In this document: in pieces, positions 43,988 through 53,189 of the stretch | Layout of the letters: each line of letters opens with the position of its first letter | How positions within the stretch are numbered: the first letter of the stretch is position 1 | DNA from: JAJFUG01 sp964473155 | GTDB taxonomy: Bacteria > Gemmatimonadota > Glassbacteria > GWA2-58-10 | Length of the DNA stretch: 64,000 nucleotides | NCBI GenBank assembly: GCA_964473155.1 | Contig: CAYYNT010000011.1 | Coordinates: 24,110 to 88,109, forward strand | Direction of reading: 5' to 3' | The notes under the pieces: model-generated | What the model saw: only the letters and a program-made list of their open reading frames with translations | Databases searched by the model: none | What the model was told of the DNA's origin: nothing | Made by a program: the position numbers and the translations under genes

Positions 43988-44143
43988 GTTTTTTTTGCTG
44001 GTGTTTGTCTCCCCACTCCCCGGGTTCACTCGACATTCCCTGGCCGCTATCCGGCCGCATCCGCAGTTGCAGATATTCTTCTCACTCGCAGGCCCGGCCG
44101 CAAACAGTCGCCGCCGGACGAACATTTTTCCGGGAGAGTCCAG

Positions 44144-45154
44144 ATGTTTATCCTGCATTCTTACGCACCGGCGGTGGCTTTGTGCGTGGTGACCATGCTT
44201 TGCTGGGGTTCCTGGGCCAATACGCAGAAACTGGCGGGCCGTCACTGGCGTTTCGAGCTTTTCTACTGGGATTACGCCCTGGGCGTCCTGCTTCTGTCGC
44301 TGGCGTTTGCGTTCACCCTGGGCAGCCTGGGCAGCGAGGGACGGCCGTTCCTCGACGATCTGGCGCAGGCGGACCGCTCGAACATAATGTCGGCCATGCT
44401 GGGCGGGCTGGTTTTCAACGTGGCGAACATCCTGCTGGTGGCGGCTATCGACCTGGCCGGGATGGCGGTGGCTTTCCCGGTGGGTATCGGCCTGGCGCTG
44501 GTGATCGGAGTGGTGCAGAGCTATGCGGTAAATCCCGTGGGTAATGCGGCCGTGCTGTTCACCGGAGTGGCCGTGGTGGCGCTTGCAATCATTCTGGATG
44601 CGCTGGCTTACCGGCGGCTGGGTGGCGGCGCCGGCGGCGGCAAGGTGAAAGGTATTCTCCTGTCGGTTATCTGCGGCGTAATGATGGGTTTTTTCTATCC
44701 GCTGGTCGCCGGGGCGATGGTCACTGACTTCGCCGCCCCGCAGGCCGGTCTGCTTACTCCATATTCGGCGGTGGTGCTGTTCGCCCTGGGACTGTTCCTC
44801 AGCAATTTCATCCTCAACACGCTGGTGATGCGTTTTCCGTTCCGCGGCGAGCCTGTGTCGATGGGAGAATACTTCAAGGGCTCACTCGGTGTGCACCTTA
44901 CCGGAGTCCTGGGCGGTGCGATCTGGTGTGTTGGCATGAGTTTCAGCATCATCGCCAGCGGCATGGCCGGTCCGGCGATCAGCTACGGCCTCGGGCAGGG
45001 GGCGACTCTCGTGGCGGCGCTCTGGGGGGTGTTTGTCTGGAAGGAATTCGCCGCGGCTCCTAAAGGCACTAACAAGCTCCTGGCCGGGATGTTCCTGCTG
45101 TTCGTGATCGGCCTGGGTCTGATAATCTACGCCCGCACAGCCGGTGCGGCCTGA
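44144..45154 (+). CDS. DMT-superfamily transporter, ureide-permease/GRP sugar-porter like
   Basis: 336 residues from ATG 44144, with CGGGAGAG upstream; the frame is open back into the SRP RNA gene, but that part is not coding. Ten hydrophobic spans. Typical family stretches: TMLCWGSWANTQKLAG, FELFYWDYALGVLL, GLVFNVANILLVAAIDLAGMAVAFPVG and GGAIWCVGMSFSIIASGMAG. Related proteins take up ureides in plants, or glucose/ribose or rhamnose in bacteria; databases often label them multidrug permeases without support. Substrate not predictable. Followed by a strong terminator. Confidence 0.82.
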   Translation: MFILHSYAPAVALCVVTMLCWGSWANTQKLAGRHWRFELFYWDYALGVLLLSLAFAFTLGSLGSEGRPFLDDLAQADRSNIMSAMLGGLVFNVANILLVAAIDLAGMAVAFPVGIGLALVIGVVQSYAVNPVGNAAVLFTGVAVVALAIILDALAYRRLGGGAGGGKVKGILLSVICGVMMGFFYPLVAGAMVTDFAAPQAGLLTPYSAVVLFALGLFLSNFILNTLVMRFPFRGEPVSMGEYFKGSLGVHLTGVLGGAIWCVGMSFSIIASGMAGPAISYGLGQGATLVAALWGVFVWKEFAAAPKGTNKLLAGMFLLFVIGLGLIIYARTAGAA

Positions 45155-45175
45155 CCGTTTTATTCGATACAACCG

Positions 45176-45213
45176 GAGGCCGGATTCCTTTAAAAGGAGT
45201 CCGGCCTCTTTTT
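45176..45213 (+). terminator. Terminator of the DMT transporter gene
   Basis: A 13-bp stem (starting GAGGCCGGA, ending TCCGGCCTC, one G-U pair) with a 7-nt loop, followed by TTTTT, 22 nt after the stop. Confidence 0.88.
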
Positions 45214-45231
45214 CCTGTCCTGAAATGGATT

Positions 45232-45699
45232 TTAACCGGCAGCAATGCCGGCCACACGCGGCTTGACCAGATTCTTGAAATCCTCGTAACTTATCCGCAT
45301 CACCTCATAGTGGCTGCCGCCGTCGAACGAAATGTGTTCATCCTGGTCCAGGCTGCTGTCCACCCAGGTGGTTATGCCGTAAAGAGAGCCGAACGGCGGC
45401 ATTGCCCCGACCTCGCAGTCCGAGAAAAGATTTCTGATTTCCGCCTCTGTGGCCAGTCTCGGCTCGTCCATGCCCGAAACGCGGGCGAACTTGCCCAGGT
45501 CCAGATGCTGCGGGGCCTCCAGCACGGCCATGGCGTACTGCCTCCCATCTGTGACTATCACGGCTTTCGCGACTTCCTTCCCTGTGGTGTGGATGCTGGC
45601 CGCGGTTTCCTGGGCCGTGTAAGTCACCGTATGCGGAAGGATGTCGTATTGAATGCCCTCACGGTTCAGGTGTTCGATAAGCTTTCTCGAAAGTGTCAT
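45232..45699 (-). CDS. YbaK/ProX-type aminoacyl-tRNA deacylase
   Basis: 155 residues; ATG with AGGAGG upstream. The single YbaK/EbsC domain spans about 10-145, with the conserved Lys in KEVAKAVIV, then GKFARVSGMDEPRLATEAEI and GAMPPFGSLYGITTWVD; the GxxPPFG loop is the family signature near the active site. These proteins hydrolyse mischarged tRNAs (Cys-tRNA-Pro, Ala-tRNA-Pro). The exact specificity cannot be assigned. Monocistronic, convergent with the transporter gene across its terminator. Confidence 0.87.
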   Translation of the reverse strand: MTLSRKLIEHLNREGIQYDILPHTVTYTAQETAASIHTTGKEVAKAVIVTDGRQYAMAVLEAPQHLDLGKFARVSGMDEPRLATEAEIRNLFSDCEVGAMPPFGSLYGITTWVDSSLDQDEHISFDGGSHYEVMRISYEDFKNLVKPRVAGIAAG

Positions 45700-46025
45700 G
45701 GCGGTCCTCCTGTCCGGCTGAAGCGGTTTTACCCTCAGCGTTCCCCCGATCGAGTTTCGCTCATGGCCGGATCAGGTGAATTCAACGCCGGATGTTTGTA
45801 ACAGCGGAACGAAAATACGATCAGGGAGGCCAATCCTTGACGTCTGGGCACAGTTCTTATCTCTCACCTCCGGGATCAAGGTGAAAGGTGGACGTAAATC
45901 TGAGGGAATAAAGCGGGGACAGGCGGCGGAGCAAGCATTATGTGTTAAGCCGTCGCACAGCCTCAATTAATTGTATGTTTAACTTAAATTGATATCAAGG
46001 CGATGACATGGATTAATCCATGCAC
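45700..46025. other. Intergenic region without a supported gene
   Basis: About 325 bp between two minus-strand genes, mostly upstream of the YbaK gene. Two 64-codon frames on opposite strands overlap each other here; neither has a ribosome binding site or a recognisable domain. A perfect 16-bp palindrome CATGGATTAATCCATG lies at 46007-46022, just beyond the terminator of the next gene. Confidence 0.4.
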
Positions 46026-46051
46026 AAAAAAGCCCCTCCTGATAGAGGGGC
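46026..46051 (-). terminator. Terminator of the ferredoxin-tailed reductase gene
   Basis: On the minus strand a 7-bp stem GCCCCTC/GAGGGGC with a 6-nt loop is followed by TTTTTT, 30 nt after the stop of the reductase gene. Confidence 0.85.
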
Positions 46052-46080
46052 TTACATTGATATGAGTTAACATCTAAAAA

Positions 46081-47220
46081 TCAGGCGGTCAGCGTTTCAT
46101 TCGCCTCCAGCAGGTTCGTCCGGGTGGACAGGCCATGCGGGCAGGCCGCCTGGCAGGGAGCATCCGCGCAGGATTCACAGGCCAGCGGCCTGGCGCTTCT
46201 TTCCAGAGAGGCGTAACGGGCCATGGCCTCTTTCTCGAACCCGTAGTAACGGAAATACATCTGGTAGCGCATCACGCTGGCCACATCCACCCCGTGCGGG
46301 CAGTACGCGGCGCATGTTCCGCAATACCGGCAGTAGCTGCTGTCGCAGGCAGCCCTGTACTGATCGAGGAGTTCGCTGTCATGGAATGTAAGTTCCTTGC
46401 CCACGGCAGTTGAATAGTTTTCCACATCGTCGAAAGTGCGGAACGCGCAACAGACCGAACTGACATCCTTATTGCCGAGCGCCCAGCGCAACACAGCCTG
46501 ATTGTATTCCAGCCCCTTGCCGGCGAGCGCTTTGACCTCGTTCTCGCGCGAACCGGCCTTGGTCTTGAACACAACCACTCCGATTCCTTTCTTAACCGCT
46601 TCCGAGAAAAGCTGCATTTCGGCCGGGTGCTCCATGAAATTGTACTTGCACTGGAATATCTCGAAGTATCCCAGGTCGATGGCTTTACGCAGCACACCCT
46701 CAAGGTGTCCGCTATGTGTGGAAACGGCGAGGTGATTCGCCTTGCCTGCCTTTTTCAGGCGCTCGAAAGCCTCCGGGATTGCCGGGTTGGCCGCATGCTC
46801 AGGCTCATCGCACATATGGGCCAGGAATATATCGACATGGTCAGTGCCCATGTTTCGCAGGCTGCCCTCGAGGTTTTTCACCAGGGTGGCGGCATCCCGC
46901 GGGCGGTTGCAGTCGCAGCCGGTGGACAGTATCAGCTTGTCGCGGTGCTTTTTTACCGCCGGGGCGATAGCCCGTTCGGCCGCCCCGGACTGGTAGTCCG
47001 TGCAGGTGCAGACCAGATTGATCCCCCGGTCCACAGCCGCTTCCAGTATGCCTGCGCTCTGCCAGCCGTAAGTGCCGAAACTCACCTCGCTTGCGTTCAG
47101 GCCAGTTTTGCCGAGCGGACGGTATTTCATCGGCCCGGCCTTGCCTGTCTCGCCCAGGGCCACAGCCGGGAGCGTCCCGGCGGCGATCAATCCGTTCCGG
47201 ATAAAACCGCGACGGTCCAT
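46081..47220 (-). CDS. Tat-exported aldo/keto-reductase-fold protein with C-terminal ferredoxin domain; active site altered
   Basis: 379 residues from ATG 47220, with AAAGGAG upstream. The N-terminus MDRRGFIRNGLIAAG is a twin-arginine signal. The AKR barrel spans about 30-290. The positions of the catalytic Asp and Lys are changed: where most AKRs have DTAxxY, this has CTCTDY, and where they have TK it has STGCDC; His in FLAHMCD is kept. The tail holds two Cys clusters, CRYCGTCAAYCPHG and CESCADAPCQAACPHG, for one or two 4Fe-4S clusters. The barrel plus ferredoxin layout is that of COG1453-type proteins. Redox partner and substrate unknown. Confidence 0.83.
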   Translation of the reverse strand: MDRRGFIRNGLIAAGTLPAVALGETGKAGPMKYRPLGKTGLNASEVSFGTYGWQSAGILEAAVDRGINLVCTCTDYQSGAAERAIAPAVKKHRDKLILSTGCDCNRPRDAATLVKNLEGSLRNMGTDHVDIFLAHMCDEPEHAANPAIPEAFERLKKAGKANHLAVSTHSGHLEGVLRKAIDLGYFEIFQCKYNFMEHPAEMQLFSEAVKKGIGVVVFKTKAGSRENEVKALAGKGLEYNQAVLRWALGNKDVSSVCCAFRTFDDVENYSTAVGKELTFHDSELLDQYRAACDSSYCRYCGTCAAYCPHGVDVASVMRYQMYFRYYGFEKEAMARYASLERSARPLACESCADAPCQAACPHGLSTRTNLLEANETLTA

Positions 47221-47374
47221 GAGAATCTCCTTTCGTAAAGGCGCGGCCGGTGACTTGAAGCATCCGCTTGGTTGGGATACCGGAATGAAGACAGCATGTA
47301 TCAACCTGTAACTTTTTTTGTTAAACTCTGGGAGAAAGTACACTCATCAGGTATGGCTGTAAAGGACAATTTCC

Positions 47375-47403
47375 TTGCCACGGGCTGTTTTTCTACCTAA
47401 ATA
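47375..47403 (+). promoter_or_regulatory. Promoter of the acyltransferase/ADP-ribosylglycohydrolase-like pair
   Basis: TTGCCA (47375-47380), a 17-bp spacer and TAAATA (47398-47403); the leader to the ATG at 47518 would be about 108 nt. Confidence 0.55.
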
Positions 47404-47517
47404 ATAATTTCGCTTCCGGTCGATATGCCATACCTGAGTAGAATGTGGAATCGTTCCGCAGAGGTAGCGTGCTTCCGATGCTACATTATCCTCTACACCT
47501 TCCCCGGAGATTCTTGA

Positions 47518-48606
47518 ATGAGCAATGAACCCTTGTCATCCGCGGGCAACCGTCTCCTGTCGCTCGATGTATACCGTGGATTCACCATGTTTTTCATGGC
47601 CTCGGCGGGGTTCGGGTTCGCTGTCCTGGCCGACAACCCAGGCTGGCAGTGGCTGGCCTGTCAGGTGGAGCATGTCGAGTGGGCGGGTTTCGTGGTCTGG
47701 GACCTGATCCAGCCCTCGTTCATCTTCATTGTCGGGGCGGCCATGCCGTTTGCTTTCGCCGCCCGAAGCGCCAGGGGGCAGAGCCGCTCGCAGCAGTTCG
47801 TTCATGTGCTTAAACGCTCGCTGCATCTTCTGCTGATCGGCTGCGTGATTGTCGCCATTCACAAGAATACAATCCTGATTGACCTGACCACCGTGCTCCA
47901 GCAGATCGCCATCGCCTATTTCTTCGCCTTCTTTGTGCTGGGCCGCGGCACGAAAGTGCAGGTGGCGGCGGCGCTCGGGATACTTCTGGTGCATACGCTC
48001 TGCTTTGTGCTCTGGCCGGGAGTGGGTCCGGGAGGCCCCTGGGCCAAGAACGCCAATTTCGCCTCGGCGGTGGAGCAGTGGGTTTTCGGACGGATGGACA
48101 ATGGGGGTTACACGGCGTTCAACGCAATTTCCTCAATCGCCACGGTTATTTTCGGCATCCTGGCCGGAGAGATGCTGCGCCGTGACATTCCGGCGGCAAG
48201 AAAGGTGAGGAACCTGTTTCTTGCCGGTCTGGTCTGTCTGGCGGCCGGGGCGGCGCTTCATCCGTTCATTCCGGTGGTTAAACGCATCTGGACCTCGTCC
48301 TGGGCGATTTTTTCCGCTGGCTGGGCCTACCTCCTGCTGGCGCTTTTCTACTGGCTGATAGATGTGAAGAATATTCGCCGCTGGTCTTTTATCTTCATGG
48401 TTATCGGGATGAACTCGATTTCTATCTACGTTTTCTTCCAGATGCTGCGCAGCAACATCAATCACTGGCTCTGGACATTCACCGGACCGATGCTCGGCCC
48501 GCTCGGCGATCCCGGCCTGATCTTTCAGAACTGGCTTGTTCTGGCCGTGCATGTCTATGTGACTTACTGGCTGTACAAGCGGAAAATTTTCCTTAAAGTG
48601 GGCTGA
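47518..48606 (+). CDS. HGSNAT-like (DUF5009) membrane acyltransferase
   Basis: 362 residues with about ten spans. The N-terminal signature is LLSLDVYRGFTMFFM, followed by WDLIQPSFIFIVGAAMPFAFA, as in bacterial relatives of heparan-alpha-glucosaminide N-acetyltransferase. The conserved His in this family lies in the first loop; HVEWAGF at about residue 51 is a candidate. These proteins are thought to move acetyl groups across the membrane onto glucosamine residues, but few bacterial ones are tested. The ADP-ribosylglycohydrolase-like gene follows after 46 nt. Confidence 0.8.
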   Translation: MSNEPLSSAGNRLLSLDVYRGFTMFFMASAGFGFAVLADNPGWQWLACQVEHVEWAGFVVWDLIQPSFIFIVGAAMPFAFAARSARGQSRSQQFVHVLKRSLHLLLIGCVIVAIHKNTILIDLTTVLQQIAIAYFFAFFVLGRGTKVQVAAALGILLVHTLCFVLWPGVGPGGPWAKNANFASAVEQWVFGRMDNGGYTAFNAISSIATVIFGILAGEMLRRDIPAARKVRNLFLAGLVCLAAGAALHPFIPVVKRIWTSSWAIFSAGWAYLLLALFYWLIDVKNIRRWSFIFMVIGMNSISIYVFFQMLRSNINHWLWTFTGPMLGPLGDPGLIFQNWLVLAVHVYVTYWLYKRKIFLKVG

Positions 48607-48652
48607 GCCTGCCGCCCGGTTTGTATTGCGAACCCCAAAAGGAGAAACTCGT

Positions 48653-50152
48653 ATGACCAAGCGATCAACAGGATTCAGCGCCGCGGTGCTTGCCGTGCTG
48701 ACAGCCTGTATCTGCGTATCTTCCATCTCAGCCGCCGAGATCAGCCTGCCGGTCCCGGTGATCAAGGACAAAATCCGCGGCGGCTGGATCGGTCAGACCG
48801 TGGGCTGCACATATGGCGGGCCGACTGAATTCCGCTGGCAGAGCACCTGGATCCAGGACTATGTGAAAATCGAGTGGAACGACAGCTCGATGCTGCGGGC
48901 ATACGAGCACCATCCGGGATTGTACGATGACCTCTACATGGACCTGGCGTTCCTGGCCGTTCTCGACTCCCTGGGCATCGATGCGCCGGTGGAGGCGATG
49001 GCGCACAAGTTCGCGAATGCGGGATTCACGCTCTGGCACGCCAACCAGTCCGGCCGCTGGAACATAATCAACGGCATCATGCCACCGGCCAGCGGGCACT
49101 GGCGCAACAATCCGCACGCGGATGACATCGATTTCCAGATCGAAAGCGATTTCATCGGCCTGATCTGCCCGGGCCTGCCGCAGACCGCCCTGGAGTACGC
49201 CGACCGGGTGGGCCATATCATGAATTACGGGGATGGAGTATACGGCGGCGTGTTTGTCTCGGCCATGTACACCCATGCTTTCACCGAAAAGGATATCGCT
49301 CGGGTGGTCGAGCTGGGGCTGGCCAGTCTACCGGCGGAGAGCCGCTACGCAGCCTGCATCCGTGATGTCATCGCCTGGCATGCTCAGTGGCCGGATGACT
49401 GGAGGCGCACCTGGTTCGAGCTGGAAAAGAAATGGGGCATGGATATCGGCTGCCCTGGCGGAGCGCTCCTGCCGTTCAACATCGACGCCATGATCAACGG
49501 CGCTTACATAGTGATTGGCCTGCTCTACGGCAACGGTGACATGACCCGAACTATAGACATTTCCACCCGCTGCGGCCAGGATTCCGACTGCAACCCATCG
49601 AACGCCGCCGGGATACTCGGGACGATACTCGGTTTCTCGGGCATCCCGGAACAGTGGAAACTGGGTCTGGATAAAGTGGAAAACCTGAATTTCAGTTACA
49701 GCGACTACAGTATCAACAGTGCGACAGAGGCCACTCTGAGGATCGCCGCGAAGATTGTGGAAAAAAACGGCGGCAAGACCGGACCGGATGTCTGGGTCAT
49801 CCAGACCCAGGAACCCAGGGCTCCCGAACAGGTTGAGGCCGGCTTCGAGGACCTTAAGCCATTTGAGCACCGCAATCTGAATCAGAAGCTTGACAAACCG
49901 GTCACGTTCAGTTTTGACGGGCGGGCTTTTGTGGTGAACGGACGGCTGGAAGGTGACAAGGGTGAGGCCCGCTGCGAGTTGATTGTTGACGGGAAGCTGA
50001 TCGAGACTGTCACGCTCAAGGGTGATTATCACGACCGCCGTGATCCGCTGTTCTGGAACTATGATCTGGCCAGGGGCAGCCACACGGTGGAGATCCGCCG
50101 GGTGGAGGGCGATGGCCTTCCGCAGCTCAATGGAGTGCTGATTTACCAGTAA
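48653..50152 (+). CDS. Secreted ADP-ribosylglycohydrolase-family protein with C-terminal beta domain
   Basis: 499 residues from ATG 48653, with AAAGGAG upstream; an in-frame GTG/ATG region at 48626 is less likely. The signal peptide ends near ISAAE (about 28). The all-helical ARH domain (about 35-360) has KDKIRGGWIGQTVG at the front, DDLYMDLAFLAVLD as the first metal motif and CGQDSDCNPSNAAGILG as the second, so the two-metal site is kept. Residues 390-499 form a beta-rich domain of unknown role. Classical ARHs remove ADP-ribose inside the cell; exported forms probably act on other glycosides. Together with the acyltransferase it suggests glycan processing. Confidence 0.83.
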   Translation: MTKRSTGFSAAVLAVLTACICVSSISAAEISLPVPVIKDKIRGGWIGQTVGCTYGGPTEFRWQSTWIQDYVKIEWNDSSMLRAYEHHPGLYDDLYMDLAFLAVLDSLGIDAPVEAMAHKFANAGFTLWHANQSGRWNIINGIMPPASGHWRNNPHADDIDFQIESDFIGLICPGLPQTALEYADRVGHIMNYGDGVYGGVFVSAMYTHAFTEKDIARVVELGLASLPAESRYAACIRDVIAWHAQWPDDWRRTWFELEKKWGMDIGCPGGALLPFNIDAMINGAYIVIGLLYGNGDMTRTIDISTRCGQDSDCNPSNAAGILGTILGFSGIPEQWKLGLDKVENLNFSYSDYSINSATEATLRIAAKIVEKNGGKTGPDVWVIQTQEPRAPEQVEAGFEDLKPFEHRNLNQKLDKPVTFSFDGRAFVVNGRLEGDKGEARCELIVDGKLIETVTLKGDYHDRRDPLFWNYDLARGSHTVEIRRVEGDGLPQLNGVLIYQ

Positions 50153-50164
50153 GTGGTTATCCGC

Positions 50165-50194
50165 GCGGGGGCGGCTGGACAGGCCGCCCCCCGC
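50165..50194 (+). terminator. GC-rich terminator-like hairpin
   Basis: An 11-bp stem (GCGGGGGCGGC and its complement with one bulged C) and a 7-nt loop, 12 nt after the stop. No T-run. Similar in style to the hairpin at 1-23. Confidence 0.5.
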
Positions 50195-50333
50195 ATCCGG
50201 CCATCCTCGTTGATTTCCGCCGAAGATACACCTTCGGTTCACCGCACAGACATCCGAATGTTATCTCGATGAATTTCAATCGGTTGCGCACAACTATCCG
50301 GGCGCTCCCACCCTTCGCGCTCTCAGGAATATG

Positions 50334-50362
50334 TTGCCAAGCCGGTCCTTATAGGCTATTTT
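50334..50362 (+). promoter_or_regulatory. Promoter of the dnaX operon
   Basis: TTGCCA (50334-50339), 17 bp, TATTTT (50357-50362); the start codon is 41 bp further on. Confidence 0.75.
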
Positions 50363-50402
50363 ACATATTGAGGATTACAGGATTCAGGCGGAGAGGATAC
50401 AA

Positions 50403-52154
50403 TTGAGCTACCTCGTTCTGGCTCGGAAATACAGGCCGCTGGTGTTCGGCGACATCGTGGCGCAGCAGCATGTAAGCCGCACCCTGGTGAACGCTATCGC
50501 CGGGGGACGGATCAGCCACGCCTACCTGTTCTCCGGGCCGCGCGGTGTCGGCAAGACCTCTACCGCGCGCATTCTGGCGCGTGCGGTCAACTGTCTGACG
50601 CCGGTAGGACAGGACCCCTGCAACGTGTGCGATATCTGCCGCGAGATAATCCAGGGGAGTTCGCTGGACGTGCTCGAAATCGACGGGGCCTCGAACCGGG
50701 GCATAGATGAAATACGCGATCTGCGCGAGAGGGTGGGTTACAGCCCCAGCCGCAACCGCTATAAGATATACATTATAGATGAAGTGCACATGCTCACCCA
50801 GGAGGCGTTCAACGCCCTGCTAAAAACCCTGGAGGAGCCGCCCGCGCACGTGATTTTCATCTTCGCCACCACCGCGCCGCACAAGGTCCCGCCGACCATT
50901 CTGTCGCGCTGCCAGCGTTTCGATTTCAAGGCCGTGTCACCCGCCCAGATGCAGGCGCACCTGGAGGACGTGCTCAGGCGTGAGGGCCTTCAGGCCCCGC
51001 CGTCCGTGCTGGAAATGGTCGCCCGCAAGGCCGGGGGAGCGATGCGCGATGCTTTGAGCCTGCTCGACCAGGTTATCGCTTTCTGCGGCGGTGAACTGAC
51101 TGTGGAGCGCGCGGCCCAGGTGCTTGGTGTGTTCGACAGCGAGCTGTTCATTGAGCTTTCCACTCTTCTTGCCGAAAAAGACACGCCCGGCGTGGTCGCG
51201 TTTGTCGACCGGCTGATGGACAATGGTGTGGATCTGGAGGAATTTTTTCAGGAATTGGCGGTGCATTTCCGCAACCTGATCATTCTCCGCCTCGGAGCGG
51301 CATCTTCGTTCGATGAAATACCGGTTGCCTACCGCGAGCGCTACCAGGAACTGGCTGGGCGTTTCGCGGCCGAGGACCTGGTGCGCTCTCTGCACCTGAT
51401 CCTGGGGATGGAGGAGACTTTCAAGCGCAGCACTCAGCAGCGAATCTGCCTGGAACTGCTGCTTATCCGGCTTGCGATGCTGGACCGGAGCGCCGATATC
51501 GCCGATCTGATCGCCCGGCTTGAAGCGGGAGGCGCTTCAGCGGCCGGTAATCCGGGCAGGCCTTCACCAGCGGTGCGTCAGGTGCGGGACAGCGCCGCCG
51601 CGGCCACAGCTCCGCAACGGTCCGCAGCCGTCCGCACGGCTTCGGACATGACAGACGGATTGCGAAGGCAGCCTGATTCAAATTCTCCGGTTGAAGCGCC
51701 GGCGGCCGGGAAGCTTAACGCACGACCGGCTCCCGCGGAGCGGATCCAGCTATCCGGCCCGCTCGACCTGGAAGCCATCCGGCGGCACTGGCCGCAGATA
51801 GTGGAAAGAATCAAAAGCCGGCGCAGTTCGCTGGGTCCGGCGCTGAGTTCCGTTACACCGGGCGATTTCAACGGACTCAAGCTGGTGCTGGATATCGACC
51901 GGGGCCGCAAGTTCGACCGTGACAAGCTGAGCGCCGCCGAGAGCCGCAGTCTGATAAGCACTGCGTTCGGAGAGATGTTCGGGCTGAACGGTCTGGAGCT
52001 TGAGATTCGCGGCGTGGAGAATTCTCCAGCCTCCGCCGCCGCACCGGCGGCGCAGGAGGCTCAAAGCCCGGGCGCCCAGTCATTCGAGCAGCTCTGCCGC
52101 ACGGACCCGGCGATGAACCGGATCAACGAGCTGTTCAATCCGGAACTTATCTGA
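50403..52154 (+). CDS. dnaX: DNA polymerase III subunit gamma/tau
   Basis: 583 residues. The start is TTG 50403, with GCGGAGAGG upstream. AAA+ features: LARKYRPLVFGDIVAQQHV, Walker A GPRGVGKTSTARILA, a zinc site formed by the Cys in VNCLTPVG and CNVCDICREI, Walker B IIDEVHMLT, and ILSRCQRFDF. Domain III follows to about residue 370, then a Pro/Ala-rich linker and a C-terminal tau-like domain. It loads the sliding clamp in replication. No frameshift slippery run that would yield gamma was noticed. First gene of the run dnaX, ybaB, recR, pgsA, pgpA, cinA. Confidence 0.96.
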   Translation: MSYLVLARKYRPLVFGDIVAQQHVSRTLVNAIAGGRISHAYLFSGPRGVGKTSTARILARAVNCLTPVGQDPCNVCDICREIIQGSSLDVLEIDGASNRGIDEIRDLRERVGYSPSRNRYKIYIIDEVHMLTQEAFNALLKTLEEPPAHVIFIFATTAPHKVPPTILSRCQRFDFKAVSPAQMQAHLEDVLRREGLQAPPSVLEMVARKAGGAMRDALSLLDQVIAFCGGELTVERAAQVLGVFDSELFIELSTLLAEKDTPGVVAFVDRLMDNGVDLEEFFQELAVHFRNLIILRLGAASSFDEIPVAYRERYQELAGRFAAEDLVRSLHLILGMEETFKRSTQQRICLELLLIRLAMLDRSADIADLIARLEAGGASAAGNPGRPSPAVRQVRDSAAAATAPQRSAAVRTASDMTDGLRRQPDSNSPVEAPAAGKLNARPAPAERIQLSGPLDLEAIRRHWPQIVERIKSRRSSLGPALSSVTPGDFNGLKLVLDIDRGRKFDRDKLSAAESRSLISTAFGEMFGLNGLELEIRGVENSPASAAAPAAQEAQSPGAQSFEQLCRTDPAMNRINELFNPELI

Positions 52155-52250
52155 AGAAAAAATGATTCTGTCGCCCGCGCCGTAAGACCGGCAAAGGCGG
52201 CGATCTTTCAACCCGCTTCAGCAAGCCGTGTCAACGGCGGGGATGAAAAA

Positions 52251-52580
52251 ATGAACAATATAACGCAACTGCTGCAACAGGCTCAGAAGCTGCAGGGAAG
52301 CTTCAAGCAGATGCAGACCCAGATGGAAAATCAGAAGATCGAGGGCACGGCTGGAGGCGGCATGGTCCGCGCAGTCGTCAACGGCAAGCAGGAGTTGCTG
52401 GAAATACGTATCGATCCGGAAATTCTGGACCCGAAAGACACCGAGATGCTCGAGGAACTGGTGGCCGCGGCGGTCAACAACGCTCTTGAAAAGAGCCGCG
52501 CCATGCTGGGTGAGGAAATGAGCCGTATCACCGGCGGGATGAGCCTGCCCGGCATTATTTCGAACATTTTCGGCAATTGA
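52251..52580 (+). CDS. ybaB: YbaB/EbfC family nucleoid-associated protein
   Basis: 109 residues, the normal length. The N-terminal helix (MNNITQLLQQAQKLQGSFKQMQ) leads to the beta-hairpin region GTAGGGMVRAVVNGKQELLEIRIDPEIL and a second helix AVNNALEKSRAMLGEEMSRITGG. The protein forms tweezer-like dimers that bind DNA. It lies between dnaX (96-nt gap) and recR (3-nt gap), the classical order. Confidence 0.95.
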   Translation: MNNITQLLQQAQKLQGSFKQMQTQMENQKIEGTAGGGMVRAVVNGKQELLEIRIDPEILDPKDTEMLEELVAAAVNNALEKSRAMLGEEMSRITGGMSLPGIISNIFGN

Positions 52581-52583
52581 GCG

Positions 52584-53189
52584 ATGTCCCGGAGCGTCGA
52601 AAAACTGATCAAGGCTTTTGCCCGGATGCCCGGCATCGGAGAGAAAACAGCCGGGCGGCTGGTGTATTTCCTTCTCAAGGCGCCGGATGAGGTGGCGTTT
52701 CAGCTTGCGGAATCGCTTCGCGAACTGAAAGAGAACGTGTTTTTCTGTTCCCAATGCCGGAATATTACCGAGATCGATCCGTGCGAAATCTGCGCCAATC
52801 CGGACCGCGACCGGGGTCTGATCTGCGTGGTCGAGGAACCGAGCGACATCCGGGCGATAGAGGCCAGCCGTTTTTTCCGCGGGGTGTACCATGTGCTGGG
52901 CGGACGGTTGAGCCCACTCGATGGCGTGGGGCCGGACCAGCTTTCCTTCGACCTTCTCCGGCGGCGTCTTGAGGATACCGTCTGCCCGGTGCGCGAGGTG
53001 ATTGTCGCCACCAACACGAGCGTCGAGGGGGATGCCACGGCGCTGTACATCCAGCGCCTGATCGATGGGCGGGGGATAAAGGTCTCGCGCATCGCCTGCG
53101 GACTTCCCGCCGGCGGTCACCTCGAATACGCGGATTCATTCACCATAAGCCAGGCCCTGCGCGGCCGTCATGTGTTGGACCATGACTGA
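52584..53189 (+). CDS. recR: Recombination protein RecR
   Basis: 201 residues, full length. The helix-hairpin-helix is at the N-terminus (FARMPGIGEKTAGRLVYFLL); the four-Cys zinc site is CSQCRNITEIDPCEIC; the Toprim domain follows (LICVVEEPSDIRAIEAS, then YHVLGGRLSPLDGVGPDQL); and it ends in the Walker-like C-terminal segment GLPAGGHLEYADSFTISQAL. RecR works with RecO and RecF in recombination repair. The ATG is 3 nt after ybaB, and its end overlaps pgsA. Confidence 0.97.
   Translation: MSRSVEKLIKAFARMPGIGEKTAGRLVYFLLKAPDEVAFQLAESLRELKENVFFCSQCRNITEIDPCEICANPDRDRGLICVVEEPSDIRAIEASRFFRGVYHVLGGRLSPLDGVGPDQLSFDLLRRRLEDTVCPVREVIVATNTSVEGDATALYIQRLIDGRGIKVSRIACGLPAGGHLEYADSFTISQALRGRHVLDHD

Noticed and set aside
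43964..44143. Long N-terminal extension of the DMT transporter reading into the SRP RNA gene
   Set aside because: The extension overlaps the 3' end of the RNA and its terminator; ATG 44144 has a good ribosome binding site and starts the conserved domain.
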